From assembly GCA_019245415.1 (NCBI GenBank), contig JAFARO010000013.1, positions 124,001-188,000 of the forward strand: DNA of 64,000 nucleotides. The letters are read 5' to 3'. Positions 26,701 to 34,366 of the stretch are shown here, piece after piece. The notes below the pieces were generated by a model. That model saw nothing but the letters and a program-made list of their open reading frames with translations. It did no database searches and was not told where the DNA came from. Position 1 is the stretch's first letter. Every line of letters begins with the position of its first letter. Position numbers and translations under genes: made by a program. Origin of the DNA: Alphaproteobacteria bacterium (GTDB taxonomy: Bacteria > Pseudomonadota > Alphaproteobacteria > Micropepsales > Micropepsaceae).

Positions 26701-28091
26701 GGCTCGCCTCCGTCGTCGCCGTCGTTGTCGGAAGCCGTGTTGTTCGCCGGCGGCTGTTGCGGCGGCTGCTGCTGTTGGAGTTGCTTCGGCTGTTGTTGTT
26801 GTTGCTGCTGCAGTTGCTGTTGCTGTTGCTGCATCAGCGCCTTGGGCGGCGGCGCGACGCGCATGGCTCCCGGCGGCATGAATCCCGGACGGCGGATGAG
26901 GGGAGTGAAGATCGCGTTGGGCGGCAGCTGTCCGGCTGCGCCCGGGGGTAGCGGCATGGGCTGCCTTCCGGCGGCTCCCGGCATCGTCTGACCGGGACGA
27001 CCCGGCACCGGGCGCATCGAAGCAGGAACCGGCCGCGCGGGCTCCGCCGCCGCGATCCTGAGCTTGGGGAATTCACGCTCCGCCGTCATCTCGAAAGGTT
27101 GATAGCCAGATGCGTCCGGGTGTTCGCCCGACGACAGCGAGCGGGCGTTGCGCAAATAAGGCGACGCTTCGAGCCGTGCCAGGATATCCTGCGAGGTCTT
27201 GCGCGCGCCGATGAGACGGACGCTGCGGCCGTTCCACTCGAAGCGGCGGACCCAGGCGTCCATCGGCATGGCCGCCGTCACCGCATCGAGCACCGGCAGC
27301 GGCGATGTCTTCATCTTGATGTCGAGCAGGGCCTGGCGCCGCGCCTGCTCCTTGCCCACCCGCTCGCGCGTGCGCATCGCGACGCTGACCGGCGCCTGCT
27401 GGGATTCGACGGCCTGACGCAATTGTTCCAGTCCGGCCGCATCGCGCCAGCTGAAGACGACGAGATTGAGGATCAGCAGCGCTGCCGCGGCGGCCCACCA
27501 ATAGACCGCCCGCCGATGCGAGGCGCCGCCGCCTTCGGCTTCGCGCATTGCCGCCAGGAAATCGAACGGCGGGACCGATCCGCCGTCGCGCGGCTTCACG
27601 CCAAGCGCCAGCGGCGTCAGATCGCGGCCGCGCACATCCTCGAGCGCTTGGGCCGCGGTCTCGCGCCGGACCACGCCCATCGCCACCTGCTGGCGTCCGC
27701 TGTCCGGGTCGCGCGACAGGATCGCGGCGTCGAAATAGACCTGCTCGGGCTGGAACGGCGTCAAGCGGTCGATCTCCAGGGCCAGCATGCGCTTGACGTC
27801 GCCGAGCGGCAGCAGCGGCAGTTCCAGTTCGCGCACCAGCACCTGGTTCGGCGCCATGAGGAATGCGACCCGGCCGCGCGGCTTGGCGGCCATGGGTTGT
27901 CCGCTCTCGGCATCGCGATAGACGAGCGCGTCGCCCTTCAGCTCGGCCGTGGCGCGCACCTTGCGCGACAGCTGCCCACGCCAGCGCTCGGGAAGCATGG
28001 CGAGGAGCTCGTTGCTCCACCAGCGCCAGAAATGGAGCAGCCACTGCGTGGCCATCTCCATGTCCATGTTGAGCAGGTCTTTGGCGTTCAT
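26697..28091 (-). CDS. gspL: Type II secretion protein GspL with polyglutamine tail
   Basis: This 464-residue protein has a cytoplasmic actin-like half (MAPNQVLVRELELPLLPLGDVKRMLALEIDRLTPF), one membrane helix (about residues 215-232, AVYWWAAAAALLILNLVVF) and a periplasmic PilN-like domain (to about 350). GspL recruits the GspE ATPase. Unusually, about 110 residues follow the folded part: a Pro/Gly/Met-rich stretch, a glutamine run with only a few other residues (about 415-445) and an acidic end (SDNDGDDGGEP). The ATG at 28091 overlaps the gspJ stop and the stop overlaps gspM (ATGA). Confidence 0.85.
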   Translation of the reverse strand: MNAKDLLNMDMEMATQWLLHFWRWWSNELLAMLPERWRGQLSRKVRATAELKGDALVYRDAESGQPMAAKPRGRVAFLMAPNQVLVRELELPLLPLGDVKRMLALEIDRLTPFQPEQVYFDAAILSRDPDSGRQQVAMGVVRRETAAQALEDVRGRDLTPLALGVKPRDGGSVPPFDFLAAMREAEGGGASHRRAVYWWAAAAALLILNLVVFSWRDAAGLEQLRQAVESQQAPVSVAMRTRERVGKEQARRQALLDIKMKTSPLPVLDAVTAAMPMDAWVRRFEWNGRSVRLIGARKTSQDILARLEASPYLRNARSLSSGEHPDASGYQPFEMTAEREFPKLRIAAAEPARPVPASMRPVPGRPGQTMPGAAGRQPMPLPPGAAGQLPPNAIFTPLIRRPGFMPPGAMRVAPPPKALMQQQQQQLQQQQQQQPKQLQQQQPPQQPPANNTASDNDGDDGGEP

Positions 28092-28738
28092 TGACGGCCC
28101 CGGCACTTTCCCGTCATGGCGGTGAGAACGCACATCGTGTCAACCATCGCGAACGGCCGGATCAAGAGCTCGGGCCAGCCGCGCGGATCGTCCGCCGGAA
28201 ACTGCACGCGGATGCGCATCAGCAGCGGCAGGACCGCGCGGTACTGCCAGCTGTCGTGCCAAGCCGGCGCCTTGTCCGGCGGTATCACGCCGTAATAGGC
28301 GATGTCGAGTTGCTGGACGTTGCGCAGCAGCACCAGCGGCTCGCCGGGCGCCTTGGGATCGATGGCGACGTCGGAGAGATCGCTCAGCACCAGATCGCCA
28401 TTGGCGGCGAGTCCCAAAGTGTAGCGCATCAGCGCCTGGGGCGCGTGGATGTCGCGCGGCGGCGCGAGGAAAGTCACGCTGTTCTCGGCGCCGAAGAAAT
28501 CGGCATAGGTGGGGATCTTGTCGTAGCGCGTCGCGGGATAGGCGCGCTCGATCTTCTCCCTGAGCAGCATCTGCGCGCCGGAGATCGTCTCGCCGAAGGC
28601 ATTGGCGCTGTCGGCATGCTCCCACACCCTGCGTCCGGTGACGAGGCCGGAGACGAGCATCGCCGCGGCAAAGCCCACGATCACCAGGCTCGCCAGCATC
28701 TCGACCAGCGTATAGCCCCCTTCGCGGCGCGTGCTCAT
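28088..28738 (-). CDS. gspJ: Type II secretion minor pseudopilin GspJ
   Basis: This 216-residue protein starts MSTRREGG followed by the hydrophobic YTLVEMLASLVIVGFAAAML, with prepilin cleavage after Gly and Glu+5 present. The periplasmic part contains VQQLDIAYYG and WPELLIRPFAMVD, typical of GspJ. It forms the pseudopilus tip with GspI and GspK. The ATG at 28738 overlaps the gspI stop (ATGA), so the longer frame to 28900 is rejected. Confidence 0.9.
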   Translation of the reverse strand: MSTRREGGYTLVEMLASLVIVGFAAAMLVSGLVTGRRVWEHADSANAFGETISGAQMLLREKIERAYPATRYDKIPTYADFFGAENSVTFLAPPRDIHAPQALMRYTLGLAANGDLVLSDLSDVAIDPKAPGEPLVLLRNVQQLDIAYYGVIPPDKAPAWHDSWQYRAVLPLLMRIRVQFPADDPRGWPELLIRPFAMVDTMCVLTAMTGKCRGRQ

Positions 28739-29319
28739 GTGCCCCTCGCCAAGGTGAGCGAGGTGAGCGAGGCCAGCGGCGCGCGGCGCTGGTCCGCGAC
28801 CGTGACGGTGACGGTGCAAAGCTGGCCGACGATATTGGGCAGCTGGCCGAGCTGCGGCGCCGCCGTTTGCTGTCCGTAAGGCGCGATGTCCACGCGCCAA
28901 TAGAAGTCGCCTTCGGTGCCTTCCGTGGTGCCGGGGACGGAGGGGATGACTGGTCCGACCGCCGCGAGCTCGGACTGCGCGATCATCATCGCGGTGCGGC
29001 GCGATTCCGCCATGCGGTTGTGCGCCGCCGTGCTGACGATGGATTCGTACATCGCCGCCAAGGTCATCGAGATGATCGCCGCCCCGACCATCGCCTCGAT
29101 CAGGACGGAGCCGGACTCCTTCGATTGAACTCCACTGTCATCCCCGGCCGAGCGAAGCGAGGGGAAGGGGACCCAGGTGCCACTGCTGGCGCGACCTCGA
29201 AAGGCAGTAAGAAATCGAGCTAGGGCGAAGAATTCGGAGAACCCGCACCACCTGGGTCCCCTTCCCTCGCGCGCAAGTGCGCGCTCGCCGGGGATGACAA
29301 TGTGAGCAAACGAGTTCAT
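28735..29319 (-). CDS. gspI: Type II secretion minor pseudopilin GspI with a repeat-encoded extra N-terminus
   Basis: The pseudopilin core is clear: QSKESG then SVLIEAMVGAAIISMTLAAMYESIVSTAA, with Glu+5, followed by a periplasmic domain ending in VTVADQRRAPLASLTSLTLARGT. The only in-frame start is ATG 29319, which overlaps the gspH stop (ATGA) as elsewhere in this operon. Between this start (MNSFAH) and the prepilin leader (GVQSKESG) lie about 55 residues encoded entirely by a palindromic repeat (29136-29299). The leader is therefore about 70 residues long instead of about 15. The frame stays open through the repeat. The protein may still be cut by the peptidase, or function may be reduced. 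Confidence 0.85.
   Translation of the reverse strand: MNSFAHIVIPGERALAREGRGPRWCGFSEFFALARFLTAFRGRASSGTWVPFPSLRSAGDDSGVQSKESGSVLIEAMVGAAIISMTLAAMYESIVSTAAHNRMAESRRTAMMIAQSELAAVGPVIPSVPGTTEGTEGDFYWRVDIAPYGQQTAAPQLGQLPNIVGQLCTVTVTVADQRRAPLASLTSLTLARGT
29136..29299. repeat. Palindromic repeat element, copy A, inside gspI
   Basis: This 164-base element has ends TGTCATCCCCGGC and GCCGGGGATGACA. The arms continue as AGGGGAAGGGGACCCAGGTG (left) and CACCTGGGTCCCCTTCCCTC (right), and the centre of about 65 bases is not complementary. A second copy with the same arms and a different centre lies at 59571-59744. There is no transposase. On the minus strand it is read through in frame as part of gspI. Confidence 0.9.
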
Positions 29320-29723
29320 CGCGCACCCACCGTGACGGCGCCGTTCACGGGATCGAGCGTGATGCCGTAGACGCGCCGGCTGGAGGAGATCGAGATCGCG
29401 GCGCTCTGCACCGAACCGTCGGGATAGACCACCACGGGATTCGACATCGACAAGGTCATGCCGGCGGGCAGGAAACGCGAGCCGCCGATCCAGTCGTATT
29501 CGCGGCCGCGATTGGTCGCCTCGATATCGACCTTCTGTCCGGTGCGAATCGCGGTGGCGCGCGCGACGCGCAGATCGGCCTGCAGCAGGCGCGTGGTCTG
29601 CTGCAGATCGAGCATCTCGAGCGAGCCCATCAGATTGGGCACGACGATGCTGGCGATCAGCGCGGTGATCGCCACGACGATGAGGGTTTCGAGCAGCGTG
29701 AAGCCGCTACCAGCTTCCGACAT
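29316..29723 (-). CDS. gspH: Type II secretion minor pseudopilin GspH
   Basis: This 135-residue protein starts MSEAGSG followed by FTLLETLIVVAITALIASIVVP, with prepilin cleavage after Gly and Glu+5. The rest has the GspH layout (LQADLRVARATAIRTGQKVDIE). It joins the main pseudopilus to the tip complex. Its start lies 17 bases inside gspG and its stop overlaps the gspI start. Confidence 0.9.
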   Translation of the reverse strand: MSEAGSGFTLLETLIVVAITALIASIVVPNLMGSLEMLDLQQTTRLLQADLRVARATAIRTGQKVDIEATNRGREYDWIGGSRFLPAGMTLSMSNPVVVYPDGSVQSAAISISSSRRVYGITLDPVNGAVTVGAR

Positions 29724-30138
29724 CCTGTGCCTCGCCCGTCCCGCCGGGCGCCTTGTCCTGCCCCAGCGTGTAGACGTCCACTTCGCCGTGCTGGCCCGGG
29801 TTCTGATAGATGTAGGCCGTGCCCCACGGATCCTTGAGCGCGCTGTCCTTCTTCAGGTACGGCCCGTTCCAGTTGGGCGCGGTCGACGGCGCCACGACGA
29901 GCGCCTCCAGCCCTTCTTGCTGGGTGGGATAGCGGCCGACATCGAGACGGAACAGCTCGAGCGCAGACATCACGTTGGCGATCTGCACCTTGGCGGTCTG
30001 AACCTTCGAGGTGCCGAGATACTTGATCACCTGCGGCGCGATGATCGCCGCCAGCATGCCCATGATGGCGAGCACCACCAGGAGTTCGAGCAAGGTGAAG
30101 CCGCGCTCGCCGCGGCGAATTCTTTCGATCAGTCTCAT
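29707..30138 (-). CDS. gspG: Type II secretion major pseudopilin GspG
   Basis: This 143-residue protein has a leader MRLIERIRRGERG and then FTLLELLVVLAIMGMLAAIIAPQV. The conserved GspG body is ALELFRLDVGRYPTQQEGLEALV, WNGPYLKK and DPWGTAYIYQNPGQHGEVDVYTLG, which includes the calcium-site region near the C-terminus. It is the main subunit of the pseudopilus. Coupled to gspF by ATGA. Confidence 0.96.
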   Translation of the reverse strand: MRLIERIRRGERGFTLLELLVVLAIMGMLAAIIAPQVIKYLGTSKVQTAKVQIANVMSALELFRLDVGRYPTQQEGLEALVVAPSTAPNWNGPYLKKDSALKDPWGTAYIYQNPGQHGEVDVYTLGQDKAPGGTGEAQDVGSW

Positions 30139-31352
30139 GGTCCCACCGCCAAATCGTTGAAGCCCAGAATAGCAGACATGATGGAGGCGATGACGGTCGC
30201 CACCAGCGCGCCCATCAGCACCGTGATTGCCGGCGTCATCACCGCGATGACGCGCTGGATCTGGTTGCGCACGTCGCGGTCGAGCACGTCGGCCAGCCGC
30301 GACAGCATCAGCCCGAGCTGCGCCGTCTCCTCGCCGGTGCGCAGGAACGACAGCGCCATCGGCGGGAACAGGCCCGTCTGGGCCAGAGGCGTGGAGAGTC
30401 CGCCGCCCTGGCGCAAGCCGGTCGAGACCCGCTCCACCGCGTCGTGCATGTGCATGTTGGCGAGCGAGCGCTGGGCGATCGCCAGCGCGCCGGCCAGCGG
30501 CACGCCCCCGTCGAGCAGCGAACCCAGGGTGCGGGCAAAGCGCGCAGTCTCGGCATTGCGCACGATCGCGCCGACCACGGGAAGTCTCAGCACCTGGCGG
30601 TCGACCATGCGCCGCACCATCGGCTGCTGCACCCAGCGCCAGAACAGGAACACCGCCACCGCGGCGAATCCGAGTCCGATGAGCCCGTAATTCTTCACGC
30701 CATGGCTCGCCGCCATCACGATCCGGGTCATCGCCGGCAGTTTGGCGCCGGTATCGGAGAACAAATCCTCGAATTGCGGCACCACGAACAGCAGCATCAC
30801 CAAGATGACGCCGGTGGCGATGAGGATCAGCATGATGGGATAGACCATCGACGAGACGATGGTCTGACGAAGCGCCTCGGCGCGCTCCATGGTCTCGGCG
30901 AGGCGCGCAAGAGAGGTGTCGAGCTTGCCGCTGGCCTCCCCCGCTTCCGCCATCGCCGCCGCCATCGGCGAGAAAGCGCCTTGGCTCTCGGTCATGGCGC
31001 GCGCCAGCGAGGCGCCATGCCGCACGCGGTCGCGCAGCTTGGCGAAGGTCGTCTTGACGGGGGGCCGCGTGATGTTCTCGACGACGACGGCCAGCGCGCG
31101 GTCGAGCGCGAGACCCGCATTCAAGAGCACCGACAGCTCGCCGATGGCATTGACGATGCCGCGCCGCGTCGCGGTATTGAGGCGGACCGCCTTTTCGCCC
31201 GCCGCTTTTTTGGACGAGGTCTCCACCGTCTCGATCGGCATCAGACCGAGCCGCTTGATGCGCTCGATCGCATCGGCGCGCGAGGCGCCCTCGAGCAGGC
31301 CGGTCTTGAGCTGTCCGCCGGCGGTGGCGGCGCGGTAGCGGTAGGTGGCCAT
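30135..31352 (-). CDS. gspF: Type II secretion inner-membrane platform protein GspF
   Basis: This 405-residue protein has the two repeated T2SSF domains of the family (about residues 70-195 and 270-395), each followed by membrane segments, and the N-terminal MATYRYRAATAGGQLKTGLLEG block. It sits at the centre of the platform and links GspE to the pseudopilus. Its ATG shares one base with the gspE stop (TGATG). Confidence 0.95.
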   Translation of the reverse strand: MATYRYRAATAGGQLKTGLLEGASRADAIERIKRLGLMPIETVETSSKKAAGEKAVRLNTATRRGIVNAIGELSVLLNAGLALDRALAVVVENITRPPVKTTFAKLRDRVRHGASLARAMTESQGAFSPMAAAMAEAGEASGKLDTSLARLAETMERAEALRQTIVSSMVYPIMLILIATGVILVMLLFVVPQFEDLFSDTGAKLPAMTRIVMAASHGVKNYGLIGLGFAAVAVFLFWRWVQQPMVRRMVDRQVLRLPVVGAIVRNAETARFARTLGSLLDGGVPLAGALAIAQRSLANMHMHDAVERVSTGLRQGGGLSTPLAQTGLFPPMALSFLRTGEETAQLGLMLSRLADVLDRDVRNQIQRVIAVMTPAITVLMGALVATVIASIMSAILGFNDLAVGP

Positions 31353-33004
31353 CAGACCTCGCGCGTCGCCCTGAGCACTTCTTCGATCGTGGTCAAGCCC
31401 TGCTGCGACTTGCGCAGGCCGTCGACGAGCATCGTGCGCATGCCGTGCGCGACGGCGGAGCGCTGGACCTCGCGCGCCTCGGCGCGGGCGAGCACCAGGC
31501 CCGCGATCTCGTCGTCGACCGGCAACAGCTCCATGACCGCGAGCCGGCCGCGGAAACCGGTGTGGTTGCAGGCATCGCAGCCTTTGGGACGGTAGAGCAG
31601 CGGCACGTCGCCGACATCGGTGCCCGGCATCAGGCTCTTGAGGAAGCCTTTGGCCGGCTCATACGCCTCGCGGCATTTGGCACAGAGCCGACGCACCAGA
31701 CGCTGCGCCAGGACGGCGTTCAAGGTCGAGGTGATCAGGAACGGCTCGACGCGCATGTCGAGAAGGCGCGTCACCGAGCTCGCCGCCGTGTTGGTGTGCA
31801 AGGTGGACAAGATGGTGTGGCCGGTGAGCGCGGACTGGATCGCGACTTCCGCCGTCTCCAGGTCGCGGATTTCGCCCACCATCATCACGTCGGGGTCCTG
31901 ACGCAGGAATGAGCGCAGCGCGGCCGCGAAGCTCAATCCGATCTGCGGCTTGACCTGGGTCTGGTTGATGCCGGCGAGACGATATTCGATCGGATCCTCG
32001 ATGGTGAGGATCTTGCGGTCCGGCTGGTTCAGTGCCGCTAGCGAGGCATAGAGCGTGGTCGTCTTGCCGCTGCCGGTTGGACCGGTGACCAGGATGATGC
32101 CGTGCGGCTGGCGCAGCGCGTGGAGATATTTCTCGAGCACGTCGTCCTCGAAGCCCAGGGTCTTGAAGTCGAGCGACAAGCTGGAGCGGTCGAGGATACG
32201 CATCACCACGCTCTCGCCATGGATGGTGGGCGAGGTGGCGACGCGCAAGTCGATCTCGTGGCCGCGCACGGCGACTCGGATGCGCCCGTCCTGCGGCAGG
32301 CGGCGCTCGGCAATGTCGAGCGAGGCCATGACCTTGATGCGCGATACCAAGGGAAGCTTCATCTGCGCCGGCAGGGTCTCGGTGTCGATGAGCGCGCCAT
32401 CAACCCGGAAGCGCACCCGCACGCAGTCTTCCGCCGGCTCGATATGGATGTCGGAGGCGCGGGACTCCGCCGCTCGGGTAATGAGATTGTTGACGGTGCG
32501 CACCACGGGCGCGTCGCTGGCGAGATCCTTGAGCCGTTCGACGTCGGATTCGTCCACCGTCTCCTCGGCGGACTGCGCCTGGGCTGCCTGCCCGTAGAGC
32601 CGGTCGAGCGCGGCTTCCAGATCGTTGGCCTTGGCGATGAGCGGGCGCACCGGCTTGGCGAGCGCGAACGACAGGGCCTCCACCGGATAGGGATCGAGCG
32701 GGTCGATCAGCGCCACCTCGACCGCACCGTCGCGCTCGGCCAAGGGCAGCGCCTTGACGTCACGCAGGAAGCGCACCGAGATCCCGTCGCTCAACAGCGG
32801 TTCCTGCGGGAAATCGGAAGCGTTGGCGATCGGCAGACCGGTCTCGCGCGCCAGCGCGCCGGCTAGGGTCTGTTCAGCGATCATGCCGAGCCGCGTCAGC
32901 ACCGAATCGAGCCGCTCGCCGGTTTCGGCCTGAACGAGCTGCGCCCGCGCCAGGGTCTCCGGCGCGACCAGCCCATGCTCCAGAACGAGTTGCTCAAGCC
33001 TCAT
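31352..33004 (-). CDS. gspE: Type II secretion ATPase GspE
   Basis: This 550-residue protein has an N-terminal GspE/PilB N domain (about residues 1-150) and an ATPase domain with Walker A GPTGSGKTTT (about 306-315), the Asp box LTIEDPIEYR, Walker B MMVGEIRD and the His box TLHTNTAASSVTRL. A zinc-binding tetracysteine motif, CAKC and CDAC (about 441-444 and 477-480), follows. It powers pseudopilus assembly from the cytoplasm. It is the first gene of the operon, so its promoter should be in 33005-33300. ATG 33004 is used; an in-frame extension to 33055 adds 17 residues of no family character. Confidence 0.95.
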   Translation of the reverse strand: MRLEQLVLEHGLVAPETLARAQLVQAETGERLDSVLTRLGMIAEQTLAGALARETGLPIANASDFPQEPLLSDGISVRFLRDVKALPLAERDGAVEVALIDPLDPYPVEALSFALAKPVRPLIAKANDLEAALDRLYGQAAQAQSAEETVDESDVERLKDLASDAPVVRTVNNLITRAAESRASDIHIEPAEDCVRVRFRVDGALIDTETLPAQMKLPLVSRIKVMASLDIAERRLPQDGRIRVAVRGHEIDLRVATSPTIHGESVVMRILDRSSLSLDFKTLGFEDDVLEKYLHALRQPHGIILVTGPTGSGKTTTLYASLAALNQPDRKILTIEDPIEYRLAGINQTQVKPQIGLSFAAALRSFLRQDPDVMMVGEIRDLETAEVAIQSALTGHTILSTLHTNTAASSVTRLLDMRVEPFLITSTLNAVLAQRLVRRLCAKCREAYEPAKGFLKSLMPGTDVGDVPLLYRPKGCDACNHTGFRGRLAVMELLPVDDEIAGLVLARAEAREVQRSAVAHGMRTMLVDGLRKSQQGLTTIEEVLRATREV

Positions 33005-33647
33005 CGAGGGTTCGACAGTTCCGCTTTTCCACGAGGCCCGCACACTAGGCTGCAACTCCTGAAAATTCCACGCGAAGACGGCTTTTTCGCTCGGATGATG
33101 CCCGGTTCGGTCCTGGCCCGGGTAGGCCCCGTCGTCACCTTTTCAGCCGCGGTCCCAGGAAGAAAACCGTCCTGCGTGCGCCTTTGCGATGTTCCCTTAA
33201 TTACGGCGGCGACCACGAACATGGCGCGAATCCAACATCCAGGACAGGTTTCGCAGGTTCGGCTCGTTGAAATTAAATTATTGTCAGCGACCTGGGAGGA
33301 ACGATTCCGAATAGCGGGGTCGGGTGGACGCTGTGAAGGCAGAGCACCGCCAAAAAAAATTCATGGGAACCAGGGACCCATCGGAGTTGCCGACCGATAG
33401 CGTTTCGCCTCTGGGTCAGCGGTTTTGAGCAAGGAATCCGAGCGTTTGTTGCGCCGCGGCAGAACGGCGAAACAGATTCACGATGATCTTGCGCAGGTTC
33501 GTGCCGCAATTGATCTTCGATTACAAACCCGATAGCTTTTCCCAAGGCTGTATCAAGTGCGTGTCCCTCGCGCGCGCAGCCGTTGGGAAATGTCTGGGTG
33601 CGGTTAGCTGAGGGGCCGCACAATCCTTTCGAAAGGGGAGTACCCAT
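33005..33647. other. Longest gene-free stretch, between gspE and the secreted-protein gene
   Basis: This 643-base region separates two divergent transcripts and must hold both promoters. It is less GC-rich in places (TTAATTACGG near 33196; GAAATTAAATTATTG near 33269; an A8 run near 33352), which fits promoters or regulator sites. I found no convincing small gene, tRNA or known riboswitch. A frame open on the minus strand from 34385 to 33273 is Arg-rich and antisense to the secreted protein, so I do not count it. Confidence 0.6.
33625..33640 (+). promoter_or_regulatory. Ribosome site overlapping a 12-base palindrome
   Basis: CCTTTCGAAAGG (33625-33636) is a perfect palindrome whose right arm runs into AAAGGGGAG (33632-33640), the ribosome site of the secreted-protein gene at 33648. 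Folding of the mRNA or binding of a protein could control access to this site. Confidence 0.4.
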
Positions 33648-34205
33648 ATGAGCAAAACCAAGCTTCTTCTGTCGACCGCGGTCGGCCTGGCCTTCGTTGT
33701 TGCGGGTCCGTCCGCCATGGCAGTCGGCAAGAAGCACGCGCCCGTCAAAGGCGCGAAGAGCGCGGTTGGCGTGAACTTCGCCAAGGCGCCGTTCAAGCAG
33801 GCGAAGAACCAGCCGCACATGCTGAAGGGCGGGATCAAGGAGAAGTTCCTGGTCGAGACCTGGGGCACCACCACCACGGCGCTGTTCGGCGGCTTCGCGG
33901 TCGAAGATGCCGCGAACTCCATCAACTGCAAGAAGGCCTGCACGGTCGTCACGAACAACACGGCGGAACTGCTGTCGTACTATTCGTACAACCAGGTCGG
34001 CGTCTGCCCGCTGGTCGACGGCTACTTCACCAACGGCTCGTGCTACTTCTCGGGCGCGCTGTCGTTCCCGGAGTTGTACTCGAACCGCACCAACCAGACC
34101 AATCTCGCGGTCGGTTCGGGCACGCACACGGTGCAGACCTATCTCTACACCTTTGCGCCGGCCTATCTCGGCCACTATCAGAACGACTATCACGTCTATC
34201 AGTGA
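33648..34205 (+). CDS. Secreted tyrosine-rich protein of unknown function
   Basis: This 185-residue protein has a signal peptide (about residues 1-25, ending AMAVG), then a basic stretch with several Lys-Ala motifs (about 26-65). The C-terminal half has four Cys and many Tyr: SYYSYNQ, GYFTNGSCYF, ELYSNRTN, TYLYTF, AYLGHYQNDYHVYQ. About 12 Tyr lie in the last 75 residues. I recognise no family. A strong ribosome site (AAAGGGGAG) and a strong terminator suggest high expression as a single gene. The position between a type II secretion operon and four sulfotransferase genes makes it a candidate cargo and a candidate sulfation target; both are inference. Confidence 0.75.
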   Translation: MSKTKLLLSTAVGLAFVVAGPSAMAVGKKHAPVKGAKSAVGVNFAKAPFKQAKNQPHMLKGGIKEKFLVETWGTTTTALFGGFAVEDAANSINCKKACTVVTNNTAELLSYYSYNQVGVCPLVDGYFTNGSCYFSGALSFPELYSNRTNQTNLAVGSGTHTVQTYLYTFAPAYLGHYQNDYHVYQ

Positions 34206-34219
34206 TCGTCGCATTGGAA

Positions 34220-34287
34220 GCGGCGGGGGAAACCCCGCCGCATTCCGCGAAACGGCGCCCGCGAGCAATCGCCGGCGCCGTTTTCTT
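34220..34287 (+). terminator. Double hairpin terminator after the secreted-protein gene
   Basis: The first hairpin is GCGGCGGGG-GAAA-CCCCGCCGC (34220-34241), a 9-base-pair stem on a GAAA loop. The second is AAACGGCGCC ... GGCGCCGTTT (34250-34283), followed by TTCTTT. The second has the form of an intrinsic terminator. Confidence 0.8.
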
Positions 34288-34366
34288 TGAGCGCTCGCGG
34301 CGATTGACAGCGATGGCTTTGCCGTCTTTGTTCCGCGCGCAATCCCGCCCCTGAAAGTCACGCGTT

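Noticed and set aside
28735..29319. gspI as a pseudogene broken by the repeat
   Set aside because: The frame stays open from the coupled ATG to the normal stop and the pseudopilin core is intact, so I keep it as a gene with doubt about function.
33005..33647. Known riboswitch or small RNA in the long gap
   Set aside because: I looked for cyclic-di-GMP, cobalamin, TPP and SAM-type conserved blocks and saw none; a covariance-model search would be needed to decide.
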